A DNA stretch of 64,000 nt from Lentzea alba (lineage in GTDB: Bacteria > Actinomycetota > Actinomycetes > Mycobacteriales > Pseudonocardiaceae), in contig NZ_JAAMPJ010000013.1 of the NCBI RefSeq assembly GCF_011067745.1, forward strand, positions 186,001 through 250,000. The letters run 5' to 3'. Position 1 is the stretch's first letter; each line of letters begins with the position of its first letter. The notes beneath the pieces were generated by a model. The model saw only the letters and a list, made by a program, of their open reading frames with translations, searched no databases and was not told the origin of the DNA. The position numbers were made by a program, and so were the translations under genes. Shown here one piece after another: positions 7,438 to 16,093 of the stretch.

Positions 7438-8896
7438 TCTCGTCCGCTACGGCTCGGCCGCGCTGGCCGGCGGCGCGCTCGCGCTGAGCTTCCCGCCGCG
7501 CACGTTCTGGTGGCTCGCGGTGCCGGCGTTCGTCGTGCTGTGGCTGACGCTGAACGGCGCGGGCGCGCGTCGCTCGGCCGGCCTGGGGTTCGTGTTCGGG
7601 CTGGCGTTCTTCCTGCCGCACCTGTGGTGGATCCAGCACTTCCTGGGCAATGAGTTCGGTCCCGCGCCGTGGGTCGTGCTCTCGGCGTTGATGGCGTTGT
7701 TCATCTGCGGTGTGTGCGCGCTCTTCCCGTTGGTCTCGCGGCTGCCCGTACCGCCGGTGTGGGCGGCGTTGCTGTTCGTGCTCCAGGAGACCGCGCGCGG
7801 ACTGATCCCGTTCAACGGCTTTCCGTGGGGCCGCGTGGCGTTCGGTCAGGTCGACGGACCGTTCGCGCACCTCGCGGTGATCGGTGGCGCACCGTTGGTG
7901 ACGTTCGCGGTGGTGGTGACCGGGTTCGGGCTCGCAGCCTGGTTGCCCCGCTTGAAGGCGTCCTGGGCTCTGGTGCCGTTCGCCGCCGCTCTCGCCGTTG
8001 GTCCGCTTGTTGCCGTGGACGCGCAGAACGGCACACGGACCGTCGCGGTTGTACAGGGCAACGCACCTGACATCGGTCTCGGCCTGCTGACCGAGGGCAA
8101 GACGTTGCGCGCCAACCACCTGCGCAAGACGGAAGAGCTGACGAAGCTGATCCAGAGCGGCGCGGTCGCCAAACCGGACCTCGTGGTGTGGCCGGAGAGC
8201 GCGACCAGGACCGGCGACCGCGACCCGGTGCTCGACCGCGCCGTCGACGACCTCGGCGTGCCCGTGCTGGTGAGCGCGCTGCGCAACAACCAGAACTCGG
8301 TCATCGCCTGGGAACCCGGACGCGGCGCGGGGGAGTCGTACGCGAAGCAGGAGCTCGTGCCGTTCGCCGAGCACATCCCGCTGCGCCCGCTGGCCCGGCT
8401 CGTGACGCCGTTCGCCGATCAACCCGACCTCGACGCCGGCACCGAACCCGGAGTGCTGGACATCGCGGGCACACGCGTTGGCCTCGGCATTTGTTATGAG
8501 GTCGCCTACGACTACGTCCTGCGCGAGAGCACCGCTTTGGGCGCACAGGTGCTCGTCGTGCCGACCAACAACGCCTGGTACGGCCGTGGTGAGATGACCT
8601 ACCAACAGCTCGGAATGGCACGTCTGCGCGCCATCGAACACGGCCGTGCGGTCGTGGTCGCGGCGATCAGCGGTGTGAGCGCGGTGGTTCGCCCGGACGG
8701 CAGCGTGGTGCGGTCGACCGGGATGTTCACCGACGACCTGATGGTGGACTCCGTGCCGCTGCGGACGGACCTGACGTTCGCGACGAGGTTCGGCGGCGCG
8801 ATCCACGTCCTGCTCACGGGAGCGGCGATCGCCGCGTGCGTGGCCGGGTCGTGGATGCGCCGCCGTGCCTCAGTTGGTGCTGCCGAGCAGAGCTGA
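7421..8896 (+). CDS. lnt: Apolipoprotein N-acyltransferase
   Basis: 491 aa. N-terminal helices (residues 1-190) precede a nitrilase-like domain holding the Glu-Lys-Cys triad: Glu in VVWPES, Lys in YAKQELVPFAEHIPLR and Cys in GLGICYEV. The terminal hydrophobic helix is also present. The enzyme moves a third acyl chain onto the N-terminal cysteine of lipoproteins at the outer face of the membrane. The TTG start at 7421 overlaps the mannosyltransferase gene by 17 bases. In mycobacteria Lnt is linked to the polyprenyl-phosphomannose synthase Ppm1; here the linked gene is instead a user of that donor. Confidence 0.93.
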   Translation: MPSRTDLVRYGSAALAGGALALSFPPRTFWWLAVPAFVVLWLTLNGAGARRSAGLGFVFGLAFFLPHLWWIQHFLGNEFGPAPWVVLSALMALFICGVCALFPLVSRLPVPPVWAALLFVLQETARGLIPFNGFPWGRVAFGQVDGPFAHLAVIGGAPLVTFAVVVTGFGLAAWLPRLKASWALVPFAAALAVGPLVAVDAQNGTRTVAVVQGNAPDIGLGLLTEGKTLRANHLRKTEELTKLIQSGAVAKPDLVVWPESATRTGDRDPVLDRAVDDLGVPVLVSALRNNQNSVIAWEPGRGAGESYAKQELVPFAEHIPLRPLARLVTPFADQPDLDAGTEPGVLDIAGTRVGLGICYEVAYDYVLRESTALGAQVLVVPTNNAWYGRGEMTYQQLGMARLRAIEHGRAVVVAAISGVSAVVRPDGSVVRSTGMFTDDLMVDSVPLRTDLTFATRFGGAIHVLLTGAAIAACVAGSWMRRRASVGAAEQS

Positions 8897-9847
8897 TCCG
8901 AGCAACGTTCGCTGGTGCAGCACCGAAATGCCCTGCCTTTCCGTCGTCAGCAGGCCCGCCTCCCTGAGCACGGTCGTGTGCCGGCTGACCGCGGACGCCG
9001 AAGCGCCCAGACGCCTCGCCAGTTCGTTGGTCGTGGCCCCGGCACCCACGGCGGCCAGCACCGCGGACCGGGTGTTGCCCAGCAACGCCGCGAGCGCTCC
9101 GAGCTCGCGCCGTCCACTCGCGAGCTGCCGCTGCCAGGTCCAGTCGTGGTGCAGCGGGTAGACGACGGTCGGCGGCAGCAGAGGATCAGCGAGCGCGACA
9201 GGTGTTCGCCGGCAGAAGTACGACGGCACCAGCCGCAACCCGCGCCCGTTCAGGTGCAGGTCCCGGTCGTAGGCGTACTGCACCTCCAGCACGGGCGGCC
9301 GCCAGTTCATCAACGGCCACATGCCCCGCAGCAGTCCTTCGGTCCCCGATGCCGCCCGGTGCAGGCGGTCCGTCTCGACCGCCTCGTCGATCAGGTCGCG
9401 GTACGGCTCGATCACCGCGCCGTGATACCGGCGCAGTGCCGCGGTGAGCTCGGCCAAAGCGCCGTCGCACCCCTCCGCCAGCGGACGTGTCCACGTGGGA
9501 GTCGGGTTGACGTCGGCGAGCAGCTGGAACTCGTCCCGCAGCCGTGCGCGCGGTGTCGACCGGATCGCGGTGAGGGCGGCCGCGAGACCGTCTGCACCCT
9601 CCGGCGGTGTGAGGAAGTCCGGAAAGTACGGACCCAACGGCGCGAGGACGGACAACAGCCGCACGCCTGAACGGATCGTTTGCACGTTTCCGTTGCGACG
9701 GATGTCGTGCAGCCACGGTTGCAACAGCATCCCGCTGTCGCCTTCGGTCAGCCGGTTCCGGCTGAACACCATCTCCCAGAGCGGATCGACCCTTTCTGCT
9801 ATCTGCGTACGCTCCAGATCACCAGCGGAAAAATGGATGCGCAACAC
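8870..9847 (-). CDS. ArsR-like winged-helix regulator with long N-terminal domain
   Basis: 325 aa. The winged helix is C-terminal: LGALAALLGNTRSAVLAAVGAGATTNELARRLGASASAVSRHTTVLREAGLLTTERQG, the ArsR/SmtB helix-turn-helix layout. About 230 preceding residues (starting LRIHFSAGDLERTQIA) resemble the large N-terminal regions of actinomycete regulators of this type, of unknown ligand. GTG 9847 has GGGAGG a few bases upstream. The 3' end overlaps the convergent lnt gene by 27 bp. Target unknown. Confidence 0.85.
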   Translation of the reverse strand: MLRIHFSAGDLERTQIAERVDPLWEMVFSRNRLTEGDSGMLLQPWLHDIRRNGNVQTIRSGVRLLSVLAPLGPYFPDFLTPPEGADGLAAALTAIRSTPRARLRDEFQLLADVNPTPTWTRPLAEGCDGALAELTAALRRYHGAVIEPYRDLIDEAVETDRLHRAASGTEGLLRGMWPLMNWRPPVLEVQYAYDRDLHLNGRGLRLVPSYFCRRTPVALADPLLPPTVVYPLHHDWTWQRQLASGRRELGALAALLGNTRSAVLAAVGAGATTNELARRLGASASAVSRHTTVLREAGLLTTERQGISVLHQRTLLGSALLGSTN

Positions 9848-9921
9848 AGCAACCTCCCCAGGCCCAGGTCACCGTGGAACACGTTACCCGGCGTGTCACT
9901 CCGCCGAATTCCGCAACGAAA

Positions 9922-9954
9922 ACCGGGCGTGCGGCCAATTGCCGCACGCCCGGT
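9922..9954 (-). terminator. Hairpin terminator after I36 gene 1
   Basis: Perfect 14-bp stem (ACCGGGCGTGCGGC with its complement) around a CAATT loop, 15 bases after the stop of the I36-type gene. Read in the gene direction it is followed by TTTT. The arm shares most of its sequence with the hairpin after the second I36 gene. Confidence 0.8.
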
Positions 9955-9968
9955 GAATTACTGCCCGA

Positions 9969-10418
9969 TCAGTCGCAGAGGCTGCTGGTCCACTGGTGCG
10001 AGCGCACCCGGATGCCGGTCAGGTCGCCTTTTTGTCCCTGCCTGGTGCAGCCGATCCGATTGGTGAACCCGGTGTCGCCGTAGAAGGCGACGCCCTGGGC
10101 GGAGGAGGTGCCCCGGTTGTAGACGGACCGGACCTCCGCGGCCGTCACCGACGGGCACTTGATGGCGCCGGACATCCAGTCCGCGTCGGCCACCTCCCAC
10201 GTGCAACGCCCGCCGGTTCCGCCGAAGCCGGTCCAGAAGCAGACGGTGCCGGTGTTGCAGTCCCAGGCGGAGAGAGCCTGGCCGGTCTCGGTGTCGTACG
10301 CGGCACCGGCGGTCTGCCCGGCCGGGGCCTGCGCCTGCGCGCTCGGGGCCGCAACCCCGACGACCACGAGCAGCGCGAGCGGCATCAACGTCGACGAGAC
10401 TCGCCGAACAAAACTCAA
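9969..10418 (-). CDS. Secreted peptidase inhibitor family I36-type protein, copy 1
   Basis: 149 aa. The start is TTG 10418, preceded at good distance by GGAGGAAA; upstream in-frame codons run into the intergenic hairpin. A Sec signal peptide (MSFVRRVSSTLMPLALLVVV...AQAQA) is followed by CNTGTVCFWTGFGGTGGRC and paired cysteines to the C-terminus, the I36/beta-gamma-crystallin-like pattern of Streptomyces metalloprotease inhibitors. It is a tandem paralogue of the gene at 10506-10964, sharing signal peptide, VRSVYNRGTSS core and end. Whether it inhibits a protease is unknown. Confidence 0.88.
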   Translation of the reverse strand: MSFVRRVSSTLMPLALLVVVGVAAPSAQAQAPAGQTAGAAYDTETGQALSAWDCNTGTVCFWTGFGGTGGRCTWEVADADWMSGAIKCPSVTAAEVRSVYNRGTSSAQGVAFYGDTGFTNRIGCTRQGQKGDLTGIRVRSHQWTSSLCD

Positions 10419-10447
10419 GGAATTTCCTCCTTGCCCCCATGAATCGA

Positions 10448-10495
10448 ATGCGGAAACCGGGCGTGCGGCCATTCCCGTACGCCCGGTTTCCGCAT
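10448..10495 (-). terminator. Hairpin between the two I36 genes
   Basis: Perfect 17-bp arms, ATGCGGAAACCGGGCGT and its reverse complement, with a 14-base loop. It lies just after the stop of I36 copy 2 and 30 bases before the start of copy 1. It contains the same CCGGGCGTGCGGCC block as the hairpin at 9922-9954, so gene and hairpin appear to have been duplicated together. Confidence 0.75.
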
Positions 10496-10505
10496 CGAAG
10501 CGGGA

Positions 10506-10964
10506 TCAGCCGCAGCGGGTCGTGATCCACTGGTGCGACTTCACCTTGTAGGTGCCGGTCAGGTCACCCTTCTGGCCCTGCTTGGTGCAACCGATCCGGT
10601 CGTGGAAACCGGTGTTGCCGTAGAAGGCGACGCCCTTGAACTGCGAGGAGGTGCCCCGGTTGTAGACGGACTTGACCTCCTTGTCCGCCGCCCACGAGCA
10701 CCTCACGGGGTTGCTGTTCCAGTCGTCGTCCTTGTTCTCCCACATGCAGCGGCCGCCCTTGCCCTGGAAGTCGTTCCAGAAGCAGACGTGGCCGATGCTG
10801 CACTCCCACTGAGCCAGCGCCTGCCCCGTCTGGACGTCGAAGGCCGCGCTCACGGCGGCAGGCGCGGCCGGAGCCTCCGCCTGTGCGCTTGGCGCCATGA
10901 TCCCGGCGACGATGAGCAACGCGGCGGGAACCAATGCCAGGAAAATACGCCGAACGAAACTCAA
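10506..10964 (-). CDS. Secreted peptidase inhibitor family I36-type protein, copy 2
   Basis: 152 aa, TTG start with GGAGG directly upstream. Signal peptide MSFVRRIFLALVPAALLIVAGI...AQA, then CSIGHVCFWNDFQGKGGRC, VKSVYNRGTSS, and a C-terminal QGQKGDLTG...SHQWITTRCG, collinear with copy 1. Six or so cysteines suggest a disulfide-bonded extracellular domain. First gene of the two-gene tandem array, read towards lower coordinates. Confidence 0.88.
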   Translation of the reverse strand: MSFVRRIFLALVPAALLIVAGIMAPSAQAEAPAAPAAVSAAFDVQTGQALAQWECSIGHVCFWNDFQGKGGRCMWENKDDDWNSNPVRCSWAADKEVKSVYNRGTSSQFKGVAFYGNTGFHDRIGCTKQGQKGDLTGTYKVKSHQWITTRCG

Positions 10965-11058
10965 GGATTCCTCCCTCTCCCATTAATTCAGCCGGGATCA
11001 CCATAGGCAGAAGGAGGAAGTCCGGAAAAGCTATTGCTCCGTGGTGCAAAAGCTCATT

Positions 11059-12495
11059 TCAGGGCCGTCGGGTGTACCGGTGTTTCACGCCGATCGGGAA
11101 GTACTCCGGGTCGCCCTGAGGCCGCAGCACGACCTCGGGCAGCTGCCGTTCGACGGGCACGTAGTGCGCGAACTCGCTGTTGAGCCTCAGCAGCTGGTCC
11201 CTGATCTCCTGTGCGATCCGCGTCGCGTCCGCGGCCTGGCCGGGCGCGGTCTCGACGGTGATCCGCAGCGTGCGGTCGCGGTCGGCGTCCTCGACCGACT
11301 CGATCACGAACTTGCCGGTCACGGTGTCGCTGACGCCCGGCTGTTCCAGGCCGACCGTCACGTTCTCCGGATAGACGTTCGCGCCGAAGAACGACACGGT
11401 GAACAGCGATCGTCCGAAGAGGAAGACGAACGGCAGCTCCGGTCCGGGCGGCGGGGTGAAACCGTGTTCCGCGCAGAACGCCACAAGTTCGTCGTACCCG
11501 AAGATGCCGCCCTCGTCGGCGATCCGATAGCGGATCAACGGAATCCCGCCGTCCGCGGTGAACACGAGCGTGCCGTCGTGCACCTCGAAGAACCGGCTGG
11601 CCGGGTCGTACTGCACGAGCGTCGGCAGCCGTGCGTCACCGAACACCTCCCGCGCCAGCTCGGGCCGGAGCGCGAAGAACCGGCGAATGCTCACCGACAC
11701 CGCGGTCTCGTTGCCCAGCACACCGGAATCCGCGGTGCCGTACAGAGAAGCGATGTCGCTGACGGGATCGGCGACACCCGCCCGTTGCGACACCAGGTCA
11801 CGCCACTGTTCGCTGAACACCTCGCCGGCCAGCACCAGCTTGATGTCGTACGCGGGCCAGTCGACGCCGGGCGTGTCGATGACGTCCTTGACGAACGGCG
11901 GATAGCCGAGCAGCACGACCTGCTCGAAGTGCGGCGCCAGTTCGGGCAGCACGCGCAGGATCTCCGCCTTGTTGTTGCCCGGCGCCACGACCGTGATCGG
12001 GCAGCCCTTGGCCGCGAGATGCCTGGTGCACGCCTGCGTGAACAGCCCGCCGACCCAGGTGCCGAGCGGAAAGCACACCACGGCGAGCGTCCTGCGCTCG
12101 TCCGCGTGGAAGCCGTCCACCAGCACCTGCTCGAACCTCCGCGCCACGTGCAGCTCGTCCTCGATGCCGCGCGGCCAGATCGTCGGCCGGCCGCTCGACC
12201 CGGACGACACCGCGATCATGTCGCAGCCCGAGAGGTCGCCGTCACGGCACAGCTCCGGCAACGGATAACGCTCGTGGTAACTGGCTTTGTCCAGCAGCGG
12301 CAGCCGCTGGAAGTCCTCGAACGTCGTGATCGTCGCCGGATCGACGTCGTTCTCGCGCAACAGCTTCCGGTACGCGGGCACGGTCTGCGCCGTGTGCTGG
12401 AACAGGTCGAGCACCCAGCTCTCGGACTTCGGCTCGGACGGCGCGAAGAAGTCGTCGAATGCCTGGCGCACCCTGGTCTGCCGGCTGGTGTCCAT
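11059..12495 (-). CDS. PaaK-like phenylacetate-CoA ligase family enzyme
   Basis: 478 aa. Adenylate-forming enzyme of the PaaK type: N-terminal LFQHTAQTVPAYRKLLRENDVDP, phosphate loop AVSSGSSGRPT, SLYGTADSGVLG adenine-binding region, IPLIRYRIADEG, and a C-terminal lid ending GVKHRYTRRP. The family activates aryl carboxylates as AMP esters and usually makes CoA thioesters. It lies 19 bases after the antiporter gene in the same direction, so it is probably the last gene of the biosynthetic operon from 20544. Substrate unknown; an aromatic acid derived from the linked ammonia-lyase is an attractive guess. Confidence 0.85.
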   Translation of the reverse strand: MDTSRQTRVRQAFDDFFAPSEPKSESWVLDLFQHTAQTVPAYRKLLRENDVDPATITTFEDFQRLPLLDKASYHERYPLPELCRDGDLSGCDMIAVSSGSSGRPTIWPRGIEDELHVARRFEQVLVDGFHADERRTLAVVCFPLGTWVGGLFTQACTRHLAAKGCPITVVAPGNNKAEILRVLPELAPHFEQVVLLGYPPFVKDVIDTPGVDWPAYDIKLVLAGEVFSEQWRDLVSQRAGVADPVSDIASLYGTADSGVLGNETAVSVSIRRFFALRPELAREVFGDARLPTLVQYDPASRFFEVHDGTLVFTADGGIPLIRYRIADEGGIFGYDELVAFCAEHGFTPPPGPELPFVFLFGRSLFTVSFFGANVYPENVTVGLEQPGVSDTVTGKFVIESVEDADRDRTLRITVETAPGQAADATRIAQEIRDQLLRLNSEFAHYVPVERQLPEVVLRPQGDPEYFPIGVKHRYTRRP

Positions 12496-12514
12496 GATCC
12501 GAGCCTATCGGCGT

Positions 12515-13789
12515 TCACCGCACTGGTGCGGGCGCCTTGACGTCCGCCTGGGCCTCCAGGTGGTCGGGCAGGGACGCGCGGTAGATCGGCATGGCCGCGG
12601 CGGTCGTGACGATCGCGACCAGGACGAGGATCGCGAACATCTCCGGTGTCACCAGCCCGTACGCCAGGCCGATGTTGATGAAGATCAGGATCATCAGGCC
12701 GCGCGCGTTCATCAGGCCGCCGACCGCGGACGCGTAGCGCCACGTGTAACCCTGGGCGCGGACGACCAGGCCGCAGCCGAGGTACTTGCCGGCGAACGCG
12801 GCCAGCATGATCACGGCGAGCGGGAACCACAGCGCGCCGCCCGCGCCGAACCCGGAGACCTGCGTGTTGAGGCCGCTGAAGGCGAAGAACACCGGCAGCA
12901 ACAGGATCGAGTTGAGGTCGGTGAGCTTGGTTTCGAGCTCGTGGCGCACGACCGGTGTCTTGGGCATCGCGAGGCCGGTGATGAAGCCGCCGAACACCGA
13001 GAACACGCCGATGAAGTCGGTGAACCAGCCGGCCACCAGTACGACGAGCAGGACGATCGCCATCATGTCGCGGCTGAGCTTGCCGTCGCGTTCCGCGCGC
13101 TCACCGAGCTTGCCGAGCCACTTGCGGCCGACCGTGAGCATCAGCACCGCGAAGATCGCCGCGCCGATGATCGTGCGCAGCGCGCCACCGGCGTTGCCCG
13201 AGGCGCCGACGGCGATGATCAGGGCCAGGAACGCCCACGCCACCGCGTCGTCGATCGCCGCGGCGACCAGGGTGAGACCACCGATCGGGGTGTTCGCGAT
13301 GCCGCGTTCCTGCAAGATCCGCGCCAGCATCGGAAACGCGGTGATCGACAGGGCACCGCCGACGAACAGCATGAACACCCACAGGCTCGACCCCTCGGGG
13401 CTGAGCGAGTCGAAGAAGATCACCGCAGTGCCCGCGCCGAGCAGGAACGTCGGCACGATGCCCGACACGGCGAGCACACCGGCCTTGCGGGCGTTGGCTC
13501 CCGTGGTCAGCTTGTGGTCCAAAGAGGACCCGACGAGGAACATGTAGAACGTCAGCCCGATGGTGCTCAGCACGTACAGGGTGCTCTTGACGTCGGCGGG
13601 GAAGAGCTGGGCCTGCACGCCCGGCGCCACCGCACCGAACAGGGCCGGTCCCAGCAGGACGCCGGCGACCATCTCGCCGACCACCCTGGGTTGCCTGACC
13701 AGCATGGCGAGGCGTCCGCACACCGTGGTCGCGACGAGCACGACCGCGAGTGCGGCGAAGACCTGCAACGCGAAGTGGATCTGGTTCAC
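12515..13789 (-). CDS. CPA2-family cation/proton antiporter
   Basis: 424 aa with about 12 hydrophobic helices. Helix signatures QPRVVGEMVAGVLLGPALFG, LTFYMFLVGSSLD, GGALSITAFPMLARILQERG and LVAAAIDDAVAWAFLALI (the conserved acidic pair in the ion-binding helix) identify a Na+/H+ or K+/H+ exchanger of the KefB/NapA type. GTG 13789 has AGGAGATCACC upstream. It follows the P450 gene by 16 bases; in the cluster it could provide ion balance or product export, but it may also be a passenger. Confidence 0.9.
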   Translation of the reverse strand: MNQIHFALQVFAALAVVLVATTVCGRLAMLVRQPRVVGEMVAGVLLGPALFGAVAPGVQAQLFPADVKSTLYVLSTIGLTFYMFLVGSSLDHKLTTGANARKAGVLAVSGIVPTFLLGAGTAVIFFDSLSPEGSSLWVFMLFVGGALSITAFPMLARILQERGIANTPIGGLTLVAAAIDDAVAWAFLALIIAVGASGNAGGALRTIIGAAIFAVLMLTVGRKWLGKLGERAERDGKLSRDMMAIVLLVVLVAGWFTDFIGVFSVFGGFITGLAMPKTPVVRHELETKLTDLNSILLLPVFFAFSGLNTQVSGFGAGGALWFPLAVIMLAAFAGKYLGCGLVVRAQGYTWRYASAVGGLMNARGLMILIFINIGLAYGLVTPEMFAILVLVAIVTTAAAMPIYRASLPDHLEAQADVKAPAPVR

Positions 13790-13805
13790 GGTGATCTCCT
13801 GGGGA

Positions 13806-15104
13806 CTAGTGCCGGACCGGGCAACCCTGCGGGCCGTGCGTGTCGAAGTAGCGGCCCGCCAACCGAAGCCGGCGGGCGTGCAGCACCATCGCGGTGCCGA
13901 GCACGAGCTGGACGACGCTGCGCCAGACGTCCTCCCAGCGGTCCCGCACGCGCATCGGGGTGAGGCTCGGCACCGGTCCGTCCCGGACGAGCAGGCACGG
14001 GCCGCGGCTCGGCAGCGATCGGGTGTGCGTGACCGACGAGTGCAGCGTGACGCGGCGCAACACCACCCTGGTGGCCGCGCGCATCGCGATGGGGGAGAAC
14101 CGCCACGCCGGGCAGGGGCGGTTGGCGGCGATGCCGAACGGGATGTGGTGCGCGTGGCGAGCTGTGGAGCGTTCCCAGCGGCCGGGATCGAACTCGTCCG
14201 GGTTCGCGTAGCCGGTCGCGTGGTAGACGGGATAGTTGAAGCACAGCACCGAACCCGCCGGGAACGTCGTCTGCTCGTCGAGAGAGATGTCGGCGGTGGT
14301 GATGCGGTGCGCGATGCCGAACAACGGGTAGAGGCGGAAGGTCTCGTCGAGCACGTGGGCGAAGTACCTGTCGTCGTCCGGGTTCTGTGCGAGTCGTGCC
14401 GCCACCTCGGGGTGCTGGGCCAACGCGAGCAGCAGGTGCGCCATCGCCTCGGACGTCTGCACGACGGCGGTGTTGAAGTACGTGCCCTGCAGGTAGTGCA
14501 CCTGCTCGGTCCTCGACAACGTCTCGGGCAAGGGATGCCGGACGTCCGCGAGCCGTTGTTCGAGGTAGCGGGTGAGGCGGGCGCGACGGGCCGGGTGGCG
14601 CAAACCGGTGCACTTCAACGAGTTCACGACGTCGGTGGCGTGCCCGACGATCAGGTCGCGGGCCGCCCGCGGGCACGGTTCGCCGAACACCAGCTCGTAG
14701 AAGTACTCGGCCCAGATCGGCATCATCAGGTCGCGCAACCGCACGCGGGTGACCCGGCCGGTCAGCACCTCGTCGAGCACCCGAGAGGTGCAGTCCCCGG
14801 CCGTGGCCGACAGCGATTCCGCCGGCCCGGCGAGGAAAGAGCGGGTCGCGCGGGCCACGTCGTCGTAGCGCGGCCCGGCCTCCAGGTGCTCCTGGTGCAC
14901 TTCGGGACCGGGGGAGAGCCAGTACCAGAACAGGTCCGACAGCCCGGCGCCCCTGCTGCGGCCGTTCGCCGCGGGATGGCCGTAGAGCTCCTGGAAGCGG
15001 TCCGGGCCGACCTGGTCGTTCGGGAACGTGATCGCGTTGTCCCCGTTGAGCTTCTCGAACACCTTGGCGCGCAACGCGACCACCCGTGCGGGCAACCAGT
15101 TCAC
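13806..15104 (-). CDS. Cytochrome P450 with atypical I-helix
   Basis: 432 aa; GTG start overlaps the previous stop (GTGA at 15104-15101). It has the ExxR motif (DETFRLYPL), PERF-like DEFDPGRWE and heme loop PFGIAANRPCPAWRF with the axial cysteine. Aligning back from the conserved AQHPEV, the I-helix reads TAVVQTSEAMAH where P450s normally show AGxE/DTT, so the acid-alcohol pair is absent. It has no N-terminal membrane anchor; the C-terminus carries extra basic residues. Probably oxidises an intermediate of the operon, or uses a non-monooxygenase mechanism. Confidence 0.88.
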   Translation of the reverse strand: MNWLPARVVALRAKVFEKLNGDNAITFPNDQVGPDRFQELYGHPAANGRSRGAGLSDLFWYWLSPGPEVHQEHLEAGPRYDDVARATRSFLAGPAESLSATAGDCTSRVLDEVLTGRVTRVRLRDLMMPIWAEYFYELVFGEPCPRAARDLIVGHATDVVNSLKCTGLRHPARRARLTRYLEQRLADVRHPLPETLSRTEQVHYLQGTYFNTAVVQTSEAMAHLLLALAQHPEVAARLAQNPDDDRYFAHVLDETFRLYPLFGIAHRITTADISLDEQTTFPAGSVLCFNYPVYHATGYANPDEFDPGRWERSTARHAHHIPFGIAANRPCPAWRFSPIAMRAATRVVLRRVTLHSSVTHTRSLPSRGPCLLVRDGPVPSLTPMRVRDRWEDVWRSVVQLVLGTAMVLHARRLRLAGRYFDTHGPQGCPVRH

Positions 15105-16093
15105 CGGACCACGACCATGTCCGGGCCGAGCTCCCCGCCGCACAGCGCGAGGACGTGCTGGAACTCGTCGCGCAGCACGTCGAGCACCCGCCGCACCCCT
15201 GCCTCGCCGTCCGCCGCGAGCCCCCACAGCACCGGCCTGCCGATGCCGGCCGCCGAGGCTCCCAACGCCACCGCCAACGCGATGTCGGCTCCACTTCGGA
15301 CACCGCCGTCGAGCACGACCGGTATCCGCCCGCCCACGGCGTGGACCACCGCGGGCAACGCGTCCAGAGCCGCCGGTACGACGTCGAGCTGACGACCGCC
15401 GTGGTTGGACACGAAGATCCCCGCCACCCCGTGCTCGACCGCCAGCACCGCGTCCTGTCGGTGCAGCACTCCCTTCAACCACACCGGAAGTGACGTCAGC
15501 TCGCGCAACCGATCGACGTCCTGCCACGAGCACGCCGCCATCTCGATCTTCCGCAGACCGGTGACACCGGCCAGGTCGCGCATGTTCTCCGCCGCGAGCC
15601 CCGCGGGCAGGTCGTGGAAACCGTGCGCGATGTCCCGGCGGTGCCGGCCGAACACCGGCGAGTCGACGGTGATGACCAACGCCGCGCAGCCGGCCCGTTC
15701 CGCCCGCCGCACCAGGGCTTCGGTGACACGCGGATCCGGTTGGAGGTACAGCTGGAACCACACCGGCCCGGTCGCGGCCGCGACGACGTCGGCGATCGGC
15801 ACGGTCGACGCCATGCCGGACACCAGGACCGTCCCGCCGGCCGCCCGCGCGGTCGCCAGTTCGCCGTCGGGGTGAGCGAGCCGGTGGAACGCGGTCGGGG
15901 AGATCAGCACCGGGAACTCGGCGCTGTTCTGCTTGCCCCGCAACACCCTCGGCAGCAGGGCCAGGCGCCGGAACGCGGCCTCGTTCTCGGCGAGCACGAC
16001 CTCGTCCCCGACCCCGCCCGCGAAGAAGTCGTAGTGGACGGGGTCGAGCACCGCGCGTGCCTTGTCGTGCAGTTCCGCGAGCACGGGGTTCAC
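15101..16093 (-). CDS. FMN-dependent alpha-hydroxy-acid oxidase/dehydrogenase
   Basis: 330 aa, GTG start overlapping the stop of the flavoprotein gene (GTGA). TIM-barrel FMN enzyme: DFFAGGVGDEVVLAENEAAFRR, SPTAFHRLAHPDGE, the catalytic SNHGGRQLD stretch (His and Arg), and VVLDGGVRSGADIALAVALGA phosphate-binding loop. Members include lactate, glycolate and mandelate oxidases; in glycopeptide pathways an analogous enzyme oxidises 4-hydroxymandelate. Within this operon it likely oxidises a 2-hydroxy acid to a 2-keto acid. Slightly short (family usually 350-390 aa). Confidence 0.88.
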   Translation of the reverse strand: MNPVLAELHDKARAVLDPVHYDFFAGGVGDEVVLAENEAAFRRLALLPRVLRGKQNSAEFPVLISPTAFHRLAHPDGELATARAAGGTVLVSGMASTVPIADVVAAATGPVWFQLYLQPDPRVTEALVRRAERAGCAALVITVDSPVFGRHRRDIAHGFHDLPAGLAAENMRDLAGVTGLRKIEMAACSWQDVDRLRELTSLPVWLKGVLHRQDAVLAVEHGVAGIFVSNHGGRQLDVVPAALDALPAVVHAVGGRIPVVLDGGVRSGADIALAVALGASAAGIGRPVLWGLAADGEAGVRRVLDVLRDEFQHVLALCGGELGPDMVVVR

